From assembly GCF_007859325.1 (NCBI RefSeq), contig NZ_VOHK01000002.1, positions 186,001 to 250,000 on the forward strand: DNA of 64,000 nucleotides. The letters are read 5' to 3'. Shown here in pieces: positions 1-7,846 of this stretch (its first letter is position 1; each line of letters starts with the position of its first letter). The DNA is from Luteimonas marina (GTDB lineage Bacteria > Pseudomonadota > Gammaproteobacteria > Xanthomonadales > Xanthomonadaceae). A program made the position numbers and the translations under genes. The notes under the pieces are model-generated. The model did no database searches. It saw only the letters and a program-made list of their open reading frames with translations, and was not told where the DNA came from.

Positions 1-356
1 GCGTTGCCGTTGCTGTCGAGCCGGAGCACGGTGGACTCGTCGGCGGTGGTCTCGACCATCGGCACGGTCTGGAAGAAGGTGTCGTTGTCGCCGCCGGGCT
101 GCAGGCCGATGCGCTCGAACTGCGCCTGGATGTAGTCGACGGTCTTGTCCTCGCCGGCCGATCCGGGCGCACGGCCCTCGAACTCGTCCGAGGACAGGGT
201 GGTGACGAGGGTGCGGAAGTCGTCGGCGTCGATCGCCGGCTGGAAGGCGTGGTCGGCGGGCGCGGGCGTCGCGTCGGCGGCCGGCGCAGCCGGCTCGCGG
301 CTGCAGGCGACCAGCAGCAGGCTGCCGGCGCAGGCGAGGAACAGGGAGGAACGCAT
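1..356 (-). CDS. M28-family metallopeptidase lipoprotein, N-terminal part (partial at window edge)
   Basis: Only the first 118 codons are in the window; the gene runs off the left edge. The protein starts at an ATG at 356 with a short hydrophobic signal ending in a lipobox (LLLVAC, Cys18), so it should be a lipoprotein. After a low-complexity Ala/Pro linker comes a stretch of the form FRTLVTTLSSDEFEGRAPG, followed by GEDKTVDYIQAQFERIGLQP. Both are typical of the N-terminal region of M28 (aminopeptidase Y/Q-like) zinc exopeptidases of Xanthomonadaceae. The zinc ligands lie outside the window, so activity cannot be checked. Family call is from motif resemblance. Confidence 0.75.
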   Translation of the reverse strand, partial: MRSSLFLACAGSLLLVACSREPAAPAADATPAPADHAFQPAIDADDFRTLVTTLSSDEFEGRAPGSAGEDKTVDYIQAQFERIGLQPGGDNDTFFQTVPMVETTADESTVLRLDSNGN

Positions 357-411
357 TCGGTAGGGACTCCAGGGAAAACCGGAACCGCCGATTCTACGCC
401 GGGAGGAAAAG

Positions 412-440
412 CCGGGGTTGGAGTCGACTTTGACCCCGGG
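412..440 (-). terminator. stem-loop followed by T-run, terminator-like
   Basis: A CCGGGGT/ACCCCGG stem encloses an AGTCGACT palindrome; read on the minus strand it is followed by CTTTTCC. It could end transcription of the minus-strand gene at 611-1285. A near-identical stem-loop follows the DUF6159 gene at 44421-44452. Confidence 0.5.
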
Positions 441-450
441 GTTTCAGGAA

Positions 451-561
451 GCCGTCATTCCGGCGAGATGCTTCACAACAGCCGAAGGCTGGTCAAGCCG
501 GAATCCATTTGGACTTTCGAGTCAAAGACACTGGATCCCCGCCTTCGCGGGGATGACGGCA
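451..561. repeat. dispersed inverted-repeat element
   Basis: Starts with GTCATTCCGGCGAGATGC and ends with a GGATCCCCGCC TTCG GCGGGGAT hairpin followed by GACGG. The two halves are diverged inverted copies. Same family as the elements at 10448-10572, 37301-37398, 43341-43444 and 57027-57112. Confidence 0.65.
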
Positions 562-610
562 AGTGAAGGATGACGGCAAGAAGAGCGTTGCGGCCCCTGA
601 GGCCCGGACG

Positions 611-1285
611 TCATTCGCGCGGCGCGCGCGTCCCGCTGTAGCTCGTCGCCGTGGCGCCGGTGATCTTGCCCGTGCGTGCGGTCTCGTGCACGTACAGCGT
701 CACCTCGCGCTCGAACTTGAGTTCGCCCTCGACCACCGCGTCCGGGCCGACGATGATCCGCGGCTTGCGCTTGTTCACCTGCACCGGGAACCAGTTCGAG
801 GTTGGCTTGGTGACGGTGATGCCGCCGGAGACGTGCGAGCCGATGCCGACGGTGATGTCGCCGTTGACGGTTTCGATGCCGCCGTCGAGGTCGACGTCGA
901 CCAGGCCGATCGCGCCGTTGACGGTCTCGATGCCGCCGCCGATGCGGCCGCCGCGGTCGATGAAGATGCCGCCGTTGACGGTCTCGACGCTGCCGCGGAT
1001 GCTGGCGCGCTCGCCGACGCGGATGCTGCCGTTCACGGTCGACAGGCTGTCGGCGGTGATGTCGTTGCCGGCGCGGACGCTGCCGTTGACGGTTTCGGCA
1101 TCCTCGACGGTGGCGCCGGTCTCGATGGTGATGCTGCCGTTGACGGTCTCGACGTCGCCATAGGGCCGGCCGGCCTGCGCGACAATGCTGCCGTTGACCT
1201 TGCTGATGTTCTGCTGCGCCAGGGTGGGCCCGGCGGCCAGCAGCAGGGCGAGGGCGAGCGACAGGGAGATGCGGTTGCGCGACAT
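611..1285 (-). CDS. secreted VNG-repeat beta-solenoid protein, function unknown
   Basis: This 224-residue protein has a clear Sec signal peptide (residues 1-23, ending LAQQ). It then has seven copies of a roughly 18-20 residue unit with the core TVNGSI or TVNGGI, spanning about residues 26-150. Such regular short units suggest a right-handed beta-solenoid like DUF4097 or polymer-forming (bactofilin-like) proteins. The C-terminus (about 150-224) is non-repetitive and contains VVEGELKFEREVTLYVHETA, which resembles the last strands of such solenoids. It should be periplasmic or outer-membrane associated. It stands alone and is divergent from gpmI. The exact family is uncertain and no enzymatic residues are evident. 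Confidence 0.75.
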   Translation of the reverse strand: MSRNRISLSLALALLLAAGPTLAQQNISKVNGSIVAQAGRPYGDVETVNGSITIETGATVEDAETVNGSVRAGNDITADSLSTVNGSIRVGERASIRGSVETVNGGIFIDRGGRIGGGIETVNGAIGLVDVDLDGGIETVNGDITVGIGSHVSGGITVTKPTSNWFPVQVNKRKPRIIVGPDAVVEGELKFEREVTLYVHETARTGKITGATATSYSGTRAPRE

Positions 1286-1378
1286 GTTCGGGTCCTCGAT
1301 CGTGCCGGGCGGCGCGGTTGCCGGTGCAACGGTCCGCGCCGTGGGTCGGCGTACAGCAACAGCATGCGCCCGCTTGGC

Positions 1379-1384
1379 TACAAT
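1379..1384 (+). promoter_or_regulatory. candidate -10 element (TACAAT) for gpmI
   Basis: TACAAT lies 33 bases upstream of the chosen GTG start of gpmI in an otherwise very GC-rich stretch. No good -35 hexamer is visible, so the call is tentative. Confidence 0.35.
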
Positions 1385-1417
1385 CGCACCGGTCGAAAGT
1401 CACCGGGACTCCCGTCC

Positions 1418-2971
1418 GTGCCTGCAGCCTCCCCCGCCTCGTCCTCCGCCCGCCCCCGGCCCGTGGTCCTGCTGATCCTCGACGGCTGGGGCCATCGCGA
1501 CGATCCGCGCGACAACGCGGTCGCGCTGGGCAACGTGCCGAACTGGCGCCGGCTGCTGGCCGAGCATCCGACCACGCTGATCCACACCGAGGGCCGCTTC
1601 GTCGGCCTGCCGGACGGACAGATGGGCAATTCCGAGGTCGGGCACATGAACATCGGCGCCGGCCGCATCGTCTACCAGGACCTCACGCGCATCGACGCCG
1701 CGATCGAGGACGGCAGCTTCGCAGGCAATGCCGAACTCAACGCCGCCTGTGATGCGGTGCTGGCCGGTGGCGGCACCCTGCACGTGATGGGCCTGCTCTC
1801 GCCCGGCGGCGTGCACAGCCACGAGAACCACATTTTCGCGATGCTCGATCTGGCCGCGAAGCGCGGCGTGCCGCGGGTGGCGGTACACGCCTTCCTCGAC
1901 GGCCGCGACATGCCGCCGCGCTCGGCCGAACCGAGCCTGCGCGCGCTGCAGGCCAGGTGCGACGCGCTGGGCAACGCCCATGTCGCCAGCGTCGCCGGCC
2001 GCTACTACGCGATGGACCGCGACAAGCGCTGGGAGCGGGTGCGCAGGGCCTGGGACGCAATCGTCGAGGCCATGGGCGACGCGCCCGACGCGCTGTCGGC
2101 GCTGCAGGCCGCCTACGCGCGCGGCGAGAACGACGAGTTCGTCGATCCGACCGCGATCGCCGGCGCACGGCCGATGGCCGACGGCGACGCGATCGTGTTC
2201 ATGAACTTCCGCGCCGACCGCGCGCGCCAGCTCAGTGCGGCGTTCGTGTCGCCGTCGTTCGACGGCTTTGACGCACGCCGCCCGGCGCTGTCGCGCTACA
2301 CCTGCCTGACCGAATACGACGCCACGCTGCCGGCGCCGGTCGCGTTCGCGCCCGACAACCTCGCCAACACGCTCGGCGAGGTGCTCGGCGCCAACGGCAT
2401 GACCCAGCTGCGCATCGCCGAGACCGAGAAGTACGCGCACGTCACCTTCTTCCTCAGCGGCGGCCGCGAGGATCCGTATCCCGGCGAGGAGCGCATCCTG
2501 GTGCCGAGCCCGAAGGTCGCCACCTACGACCTGCAGCCGGAGATGAGCGCGCCGGAAGTCTGCGCGAAACTGGTGCAGGCGGTGGAGGACGAGCGCTTCG
2601 ACGCGATCATCTGCAATTTCGCCAACCCCGACATGGTCGGCCACACCGGCGTGCTGTCGGCGGCGATCACGGCGGTCGAGACCGTGGACGAGGCCGTCGG
2701 CGAGATCATCGCCGCGGTGCGCGCGAAAGGCGGCGAACTGCTGGTCACCGCCGACCACGGCAACTGCGAGATGATGCGCGACCCGGTGACCGGCGAGCCG
2801 CATACCTCGCACACCGTCGGCCCGGTCGACCTGGTCTACGTCGGCAGCCGCGACGCGACCCTGCGCGGCGGCGGCGCCCTGCGCGACCTCGCGCCGACCA
2901 TCCTCGACCTGCTCGGCGTCGACAAGCCCGCGGAAATGACCGGTTCGACCCTGCTGGTCGCGAAGGGGTGA
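1418..2971 (+). CDS. gpmI: 2,3-bisphosphoglycerate-independent phosphoglycerate mutase
   Basis: Converts 3-phosphoglycerate to 2-phosphoglycerate in glycolysis and gluconeogenesis through a phosphoserine intermediate with two Mn ions. Visible hallmarks are the N-terminal metal motif LILDGWGHR (Asp22), the catalytic serine in MGNSEVGHMNIGAGR (Ser72), HAFLDGRDMPP, AGRYYAMDRDKRW, MNFRADRARQ and the C-terminal metal motif TADHGNCEMM. At 517 residues it has normal family length. I chose GTG 1418 because the homologous domain begins about 15 residues later and a TACAAT box lies just upstream; an in-frame ATG at 1364 would place the start upstream of that box. Its stop overlaps the approach to envC, so gpmI, envC and ctpA look co-transcribed. 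Confidence 0.95.
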   Translation: MPAASPASSSARPRPVVLLILDGWGHRDDPRDNAVALGNVPNWRRLLAEHPTTLIHTEGRFVGLPDGQMGNSEVGHMNIGAGRIVYQDLTRIDAAIEDGSFAGNAELNAACDAVLAGGGTLHVMGLLSPGGVHSHENHIFAMLDLAAKRGVPRVAVHAFLDGRDMPPRSAEPSLRALQARCDALGNAHVASVAGRYYAMDRDKRWERVRRAWDAIVEAMGDAPDALSALQAAYARGENDEFVDPTAIAGARPMADGDAIVFMNFRADRARQLSAAFVSPSFDGFDARRPALSRYTCLTEYDATLPAPVAFAPDNLANTLGEVLGANGMTQLRIAETEKYAHVTFFLSGGREDPYPGEERILVPSPKVATYDLQPEMSAPEVCAKLVQAVEDERFDAIICNFANPDMVGHTGVLSAAITAVETVDEAVGEIIAAVRAKGGELLVTADHGNCEMMRDPVTGEPHTSHTVGPVDLVYVGSRDATLRGGGALRDLAPTILDLLGVDKPAEMTGSTLLVAKG

Positions 2972-2979
2972 CCGCAACG

Positions 2980-4203
2980 ATGCGCGTGCGGCTGGCCTGG
3001 GCGGCGCTCGCGCTGCTCGCGGCCGGGTTCGCGCCCGCGCCCGTGCAGGCACAGCAGAACAGCCGCGAGGCCGAGCGCCGGCTCGAACGCGTGCGCAAGG
3101 AACTCAAGGACGTCGCCAGCGAGCGCCGCAGGCTCGAAGGCGAGCGCGGCGATGCAGCGAAGCAGCTGCGCGACTCCGATGAGCAGGTCGCCCGCTCGGC
3201 GCGCACGCTGCAGGGCACCGAAGCCGAACTCGCGCGCCAGCAGGCCGCACTCGCCGAACTGGACGAAAAGCGTGACGCCCTGCAGGCGCGCATGGGCGCG
3301 CAGCGCGAGGAGCTGCAGGCGCTGCTGCGCGCCAGCTACACCGCCGGCAATGCCGCGCCGCTGAAGCTGATGCTGGCGCAGGACCAGGTGGCCGATGCCA
3401 GCCGCGCGCTCACCTACCACCGCTACCTGCAGCGCCAGCGCGCCGACCGCATCGCCGCGCTGCGCGGGGAACTGGCCGAACTCGAGGCGGTCGAGCGCGA
3501 GATCGGCGAACGCCGCGCCGCGCTGGAGCGCGCGCGCGAACAGCAGCGCACGCAGGTCGCCGCGCTCGAACGCGACCGGCGCGATCGCGCGCAGACGGTG
3601 GCGCAGCTGGACAAGCGCTACCGTGACCGCAGCACGCGCGAGCAGGCGCTGGGGCAGGATGCGAAATCGCTCGAACGCCTGCTGGCGCGGCTGCGCGCCG
3701 CCGCGGCGAAGGCCGAGGCCGAGCGCAAGGCCGCCGCCGCGCGCGCCGCGCAGCGCACGCCGTCCGGCGAACGCGCGCCGGGCAGGCCGCCGGTCGCGGT
3801 CGCGCGCACCGCGCCGGTGCAGGTCGGTGGGCTCGGCTGGCCGCTGTCGGGCGCGCTGCTCGCCGGCTACGGGGCGCGCATGCCCGACGGGCGCAGCAGC
3901 AACGGCGTGCTGATCGGCGCCGCGGCCGGCACGCCGGTGCGCGCGGTCGCCGACGGCACCGTGGTGTTCGCCGAATGGATGACCGGCTACGGCATGATCC
4001 TGATCGTCGACCACGGCAACGGCACGATGAGCCTGTACGCGCACAACGACGCCCTGCTGAAGGCCGCCGGCGACGCGGTGAAACGCGGCGACGCGGTCGC
4101 TACCGTCGGCAACTCCGGCGGGCAGGGGCAGCCGGCGCTGTACTTCGAACTGCGCCGCAACGGCCAGCCGGTGAACCCGAACACCTTCCTGCAGAAACGC
4201 TGA
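2980..4203 (+). CDS. envC: EnvC-type murein hydrolase activator (degenerate LytM/M23 domain)
   Basis: Periplasmic divisome protein of 407 residues. It has a signal peptide (about 1-24, ending VQAQQ), a long Arg/Glu/Ala-rich coiled coil (about 25-270) and a C-terminal LytM domain (about 285-407). The LytM fold is recognisable (GTPVRAVADGTVVFAEW, GYGMILIVDHGNG, YAHND). However, the first zinc-binding His position reads NGVLIG and the usual HLHFE reads ALYFEL, so the zinc site is destroyed. That is the mark of EnvC, which activates AmiA/AmiB amidases instead of cutting peptidoglycan itself. ATG 2980 was chosen over an in-frame GTG at 2968 because it opens the signal peptide. It starts 8 bases after the gpmI stop. 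Confidence 0.88.
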   Translation: MRVRLAWAALALLAAGFAPAPVQAQQNSREAERRLERVRKELKDVASERRRLEGERGDAAKQLRDSDEQVARSARTLQGTEAELARQQAALAELDEKRDALQARMGAQREELQALLRASYTAGNAAPLKLMLAQDQVADASRALTYHRYLQRQRADRIAALRGELAELEAVEREIGERRAALERAREQQRTQVAALERDRRDRAQTVAQLDKRYRDRSTREQALGQDAKSLERLLARLRAAAAKAEAERKAAAARAAQRTPSGERAPGRPPVAVARTAPVQVGGLGWPLSGALLAGYGARMPDGRSSNGVLIGAAAGTPVRAVADGTVVFAEWMTGYGMILIVDHGNGTMSLYAHNDALLKAAGDAVKRGDAVATVGNSGGQGQPALYFELRRNGQPVNPNTFLQKR

Positions 4204-4340
4204 ACAGGCCGCGTCAGCGGGCGCCGCACGGACCGCGGCGGCAGGCTCCGCTTCACCCAAGGCCGGGATGGGCCCGCATAATCGGACGAACCCCGCGCGC
4301 GCCGCGCGGTCCGACCTTCATCCCGTTCCGGAGTGCCTGC

Positions 4341-5846
4341 ATGTCCCGTCGCACCTCGCCGCTGCTCGTCGCCCTGCTGCCGCTGGCGCTGGCATCGCCG
4401 TTCGCGCCTGCGCAGGACGCGACGCCTCCGGCGGCGGAACAGGAGGTGCCGGCGCCGGCGGAGCAGGCGCCGCAGGCGCCGCCGCAGGACGCCGCGCCCG
4501 CGCAAGCCGCGCCGGTGGACGGGGACACGCCTGCTCAGGAACAGGAAGAAGCCCCCGCCGCACCGGCCGCCGACGAGGAGCAGGACGCCGCCGTCGCCGC
4601 CAGCGACGACCCCGACGCCATCGAAAGCGCCGCGACCAAGGTGCCGCTGGAGGAAATCCGCCGCTACGTCGGCCTGTTCAACGCGATCCGCGAGGGCTAC
4701 GTCGATCCGGTCGAGGACCGCAAGCTGATGGACTCGGCGATCCGCGGCCTGCTGTTCGACCTCGACCCGCACAGCGCCTACCTCGAAAAGCGCGCGGCCG
4801 AGGCCTTCGACGAGGGCACCACCGGCGCCTACGACGGCATCGGCGTGGAGGTGCTGCAGCTGCCCGACGGCAAGGTGCGGGTGATCGCGCCGATCGACGA
4901 CACGCCGGCGGCCAAGGCCGGTATCCGCTCCGGCGACACCATCGTCGCCGTCGACGGCAAGCCGCTGACGCCGGCCGACGCCGAAGGCCACGGCCCGCTG
5001 CGCGGACCGCCCGGCAGCAAGGCCGTGCTCAGCATCGTGCGCGAGGGCGAGGTGAAGCCGCTGGAGATCACCGTGCACCGCGAGACCATCCGCGTGGCCA
5101 GCGTGCGCGGGCGCATGCTCGAGCCCGGCTACGGCTACGTGCGCATCAGCCAGTTCCAGGTCGAGACCGCGGAGGACTTCGCGCGCACGCTGGGGCGCCT
5201 GCAGGGCGAGGCCGGCGGCGCGCTGAAGGGCCTGGTCATCGACCTGCGCAGCAATCCCGGCGGCCTGCTCACCTCGGCGGTGCGTATCGCCGACGACCTG
5301 CTGGAGAAGGGCGGGATCGTCAGCACCCGCGGCCGCAACAGCGTCAACGACACCGAATTCAGCGCCACGCCCGGGGACCTGATGCAGGGCAGGCCGGTGG
5401 TGGTGATCGTCGACGCAGGCTCGGCGAGCGCCTCGGAAGTGCTCGCCGGCGCGCTGAACGACAACGGCCGCGCGCGCATCGTCGGCAGCCGCAGCTTCGG
5501 CAAGGGTTCGGTGCAGACGGTGATGCCGCTGGGCAACGGCGACGCGGTCAAGCTCACCACCGCGCGCTACTACACGCCCAGCGGGCGCTCGATCCAGGCG
5601 CGCGGCATCGATCCGGACGTGGTGCTCAAGCCCGACACCACCGAACCGAAGCTGGTCTCGACCTTGCCCGGCTACACCGAAGCCTCGCTGCCCGGCCACC
5701 TGCGCGGCGACGAGGAGGACGGCTCGGCCGCCGGCGACGTGCTCGACGGCGACGGCCCGATCGAGGCCGCGTTGGCGGAGCTGAAGAAACCGAAGCCCGA
5801 GGTGGCGACCGCACCCGCGGCCGCGGACGCGCCGAAGCGCGACTAG
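4341..5846 (+). CDS. ctpA: S41-family C-terminal processing peptidase
   Basis: Periplasmic serine protease of 501 residues. It has a signal peptide (1-25), then a Pro/Ala/Gln/Glu-rich low-complexity linker (about 26-95) that is longer than in many CtpA proteins. A PDZ domain follows (about 160-240, GIGVEVLQLPDGKVRV and AGIRSGDTIVAVDG). The S41 core has GLVIDLRSNPGGLL, the catalytic serine motif GSASASE (361-366) and the catalytic lysine in SFGKGSVQT (Lys388). It cuts proteins from their C-terminal tails in envelope quality control and peptidoglycan hydrolase turnover, which fits its position after envC. The ATG at 4341 starts the signal peptide. Confidence 0.93.
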   Translation: MSRRTSPLLVALLPLALASPFAPAQDATPPAAEQEVPAPAEQAPQAPPQDAAPAQAAPVDGDTPAQEQEEAPAAPAADEEQDAAVAASDDPDAIESAATKVPLEEIRRYVGLFNAIREGYVDPVEDRKLMDSAIRGLLFDLDPHSAYLEKRAAEAFDEGTTGAYDGIGVEVLQLPDGKVRVIAPIDDTPAAKAGIRSGDTIVAVDGKPLTPADAEGHGPLRGPPGSKAVLSIVREGEVKPLEITVHRETIRVASVRGRMLEPGYGYVRISQFQVETAEDFARTLGRLQGEAGGALKGLVIDLRSNPGGLLTSAVRIADDLLEKGGIVSTRGRNSVNDTEFSATPGDLMQGRPVVVIVDAGSASASEVLAGALNDNGRARIVGSRSFGKGSVQTVMPLGNGDAVKLTTARYYTPSGRSIQARGIDPDVVLKPDTTEPKLVSTLPGYTEASLPGHLRGDEEDGSAAGDVLDGDGPIEAALAELKKPKPEVATAPAAADAPKRD

Positions 5847-5926
5847 GGGCTGTTGCCGCGTTCGTGTTTCGCCGACTGCGCGCCCGGATCCTCCGCACCT
5901 GTCATTTCCACACCTGTCATTTCGCA

Positions 5927-6065
5927 CACCCTGTCATTTCGACCGCAGGGAGAAATCTTCCTGCCGGAGTGCGAGACCTGTCGTGCGTGGATGGTTCATT
6001 CGAGCGCGACAGGACGACTGCGGCCGGGCAGGAGATTTCTCCCTGCGGTCGAAATGACAGGGTGT
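5927..6065. repeat. inverted-repeat element, GTCATTTCGACCGCAGGGAG arms
   Basis: Arms of about 32 bases (5927-5958 and 6033-6065) read ACACCCTGTCATTTCGACC... and its reverse complement, separated by about 75 bases. An extra GTCATTTC half-site lies at about 5900-5925. It sits between the convergent ctpA and crcB genes and could act as a bidirectional stem-loop terminator. Same family as 19698-19777, 41825-41898 and 44462-44560. Confidence 0.75.
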
Positions 6066-6111
6066 GGTGGCAGGACAGGTGGAACGATGCGCGCTGCCCG
6101 TGTCCGGGCAT

Positions 6112-6501
6112 TCAGCCGCCCGGTGCGGTGAGCTTCAGCCCCAGCAGCACCGCCACCAGCCCCAGCAGCACGCTGCCGCCGACGTAGCCCGACGCGACCA
6201 GCCACTCGCCCCGGCGCAGCAGCTGCGCGGTTTCCAGCCCGAACGCCGAGAACGTGGTGAAGCCACCCAGCACGCCGACGAACAGCAGCAGGCGCAGGTC
6301 GGCCGTCAGCCAGCCGGACCAGCGCTCGGCCAACCCGGCGAGCAGGCCCGCCACCAGGCAGCCGGCGAGGTTCACGACGAAGGTGCCGAGCGGGAACTTC
6401 TGCGGCGCGACGGCCTGCATCGTCCACGTCGCCAGCAGGTAGCGCGCGATCGAGCCGAACGCGCCGCCGAGGCCGACCAGTGCGATCCCCTGCAGCGTCA
6501 T
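6112..6501 (-). CDS. crcB: CrcB/Fluc fluoride ion channel
   Basis: Small inner-membrane fluoride exporter of 129 residues with four hydrophobic segments. Family signatures are visible: GGAFGSIARYLL near the N-terminus, GTFVVNLAGCLVAG (the Asn-containing helix) and GVLGGFTTFSAFGLE (the TTFS fluoride pathway motif). Fluc proteins work as antiparallel dimers in the inner membrane. The gene follows the DUF1820 gene by 10 bases on the same strand, leaving no room for a fluoride riboswitch directly upstream. Confidence 0.93.
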   Translation of the reverse strand: MTLQGIALVGLGGAFGSIARYLLATWTMQAVAPQKFPLGTFVVNLAGCLVAGLLAGLAERWSGWLTADLRLLLFVGVLGGFTTFSAFGLETAQLLRRGEWLVASGYVGGSVLLGLVAVLLGLKLTAPGG

Positions 6502-6511
6502 CGCGGCGCCT

Positions 6512-6832
6512 TCAGCGCGGTTTCGCCGGCAGCGGGAACGGCGTGACCACCTTCTCGCCCGACTCGGCGTCGCGGATCGCGGACTGGCCCTTCTTCTCCA
6601 CTTCCTCCACCCGCAGGATCGCCTGCATCGGCAGGTGCAGGGCGCGGGTGTTGCCGAACTCGTCGCGCAACCGCTCCTCGGTCGGGTCGACGACCAGTCC
6701 GTCGTGCACGTCGAACACCAGCTCGGCGACCTCGACGAAGCCCCACAGCCGGCCGCTGTCCACGCGCCGCGCGTACAGCTCGTAGACCTTGCCGTGGTTG
6801 AGGAAGGTGACCTTGTAGAGCGTTCTGGACAT
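6512..6832 (-). CDS. DUF1820 family protein
   Basis: A 106-residue cytosolic protein starting MSRTLYKVTFLNHGKVYELYARRV, with LWGFVEVAELVFD and a central DPTEERLRDEFG motif. These are features of the DUF1820 family of gammaproteobacteria. No signal peptide or membrane segment is present and the biochemical role is unknown. It lies upstream of crcB on the same strand and is probably co-transcribed with it. Confidence 0.85.
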   Translation of the reverse strand: MSRTLYKVTFLNHGKVYELYARRVDSGRLWGFVEVAELVFDVHDGLVVDPTEERLRDEFGNTRALHLPMQAILRVEEVEKKGQSAIRDAESGEKVVTPFPLPAKPR

Positions 6833-6852
6833 GGAGTGGATTATAGGAGCGC

Positions 6853-6938
6853 GATTGGTGATTCGTGATTGGTGATTGGAAAAGGCAGGAGCGTCACCGA
6901 CGCCCTTGTCGAATCACCAATCACGAATCACCAATCAC
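6853..6938. repeat. inverted repeat built of GATTGGTGATTCGTGATTGG units
   Basis: Left arm 6853-6879 and right arm 6910-6938 are nearly perfect inverted copies of a tandem GATTGGTGATTC/GTGATTGG unit. The same arms frame the element at 39346-39515. Confidence 0.75.
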
Positions 6939-6942
6939 GGCT

Positions 6943-7635
6943 TCAATACCCCTTCAACCGCCGCAGCCGCCGCGCGATCGCCCCGCGCGAGGCGATCGCG
7001 AACAGGATCCCGAACAAGAAGCCCGCCGCGTGCGCCGCCCAGGCCACGGCGCCGAAGGCCGGGCCGATGTAGGCGAACACGATCTGCAGCACCGCCCAGA
7101 CCCCGATCAGCAGCGAGGCCGGCGCGCGCACGAATTCCAGGAACAGCCCCAGCGGCACCACCACCCCCAGCCGCGCCTGCGGGAACAGCGCCAGGTAGGC
7201 GCCGATCACCGCCGACACCGCGCCCGAGGCGCCGATGATCAGCCGGTCCGGGGCGCCGATCACCAGCACTGCGAACAGGTTGGCCAGCGCCCCGCCGAGG
7301 AAGAACAGCGCCAGCAGCCGCCACGGCCCCATCACCCGCTCGGCGGGCAGGCCGAAGATCAGCAGGAACACCAGGTTGCCCAGCAGGTGCGCCCAGTCGG
7401 CGTGCAGGAACAGCGCCGTGGACAGGCGCAGCCACTGCTGCGGCTCGGCCCAGACCTGCCACGGCCCGGCGCTCGCCGAGCCGCCCGCCAGCGCGCCCCA
7501 GTCCAGCATCAGCGCCCGCTGCGAGGCGTCCGAGCGCGACAGCGCGAACAGGAACGCCGCCCACAGCAGGGCCGCCAGCAGCGGCGTGGCCCAGCGCAGC
7601 GAGGCGCGGGTGCGGGTGGGGACGGACACGAACAT
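6943..7635 (-). CDS. rhomboid family intramembrane serine protease
   Basis: Inner-membrane protease of 230 residues with about six transmembrane helices. The catalytic dyad is visible as Ser137 in IIGASGAVSAVIG and His202 in AWAAHAAGFLFG. The conserved HADWAHLLGN motif in the second helix (about 78-87) supplies the oxyanion-hole His/Asn. Rhomboids cut single-pass membrane proteins within the bilayer; no substrate can be inferred here. Its stop codon lies just inside the repeat at 6853-6938. Confidence 0.9.
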   Translation of the reverse strand: MFVSVPTRTRASLRWATPLLAALLWAAFLFALSRSDASQRALMLDWGALAGGSASAGPWQVWAEPQQWLRLSTALFLHADWAHLLGNLVFLLIFGLPAERVMGPWRLLALFFLGGALANLFAVLVIGAPDRLIIGASGAVSAVIGAYLALFPQARLGVVVPLGLFLEFVRAPASLLIGVWAVLQIVFAYIGPAFGAVAWAAHAAGFLFGILFAIASRGAIARRLRRLKGY

Positions 7636-7706
7636 GGCGCCACCTTACCCGCTCCGGCGGCGCCGGTTCATGTCCCGGCAACCGCCTCTCCGTGCCGGGC
7701 GGCACA

Positions 7707-7734
7707 TTCACCACACGCACCGGTACGGTATAGT
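7707..7734 (+). promoter_or_regulatory. candidate sigma-70 promoter of the fadL-like gene
   Basis: TTCACC (7707-7712) and TATAGT (7729-7734) are spaced by 16 bases in an otherwise GC-rich leader, about 113 bases upstream of the ATG. The match to consensus is moderate. Confidence 0.45.
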
Positions 7735-7846
7735 GCGCGCCGCGTCGTGGGTCGGGAGGGCGAGTTCCGGCGGCGAGGGCGGGATCCACCGGATCCGGCC
7801 GTCATCGCGACGCGGCACCGTCCCGTCACCGGAGAGACCCAACCCC

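Noticed and set aside
1364..1417. ATG at 1364 as the start of gpmI
   Set aside because: It lies upstream of the only TACAAT box and would add residues not typical of the family; GTG 1418 fits better.
5847..6111. CRISPR array
   Set aside because: The repeats are single inverted pairs with no regularly spaced direct copies and unique spacers; same for all other repeat sites.
6502..6511. Fluoride riboswitch upstream of crcB
   Set aside because: Only 10 bases separate crcB from the upstream DUF1820 gene.
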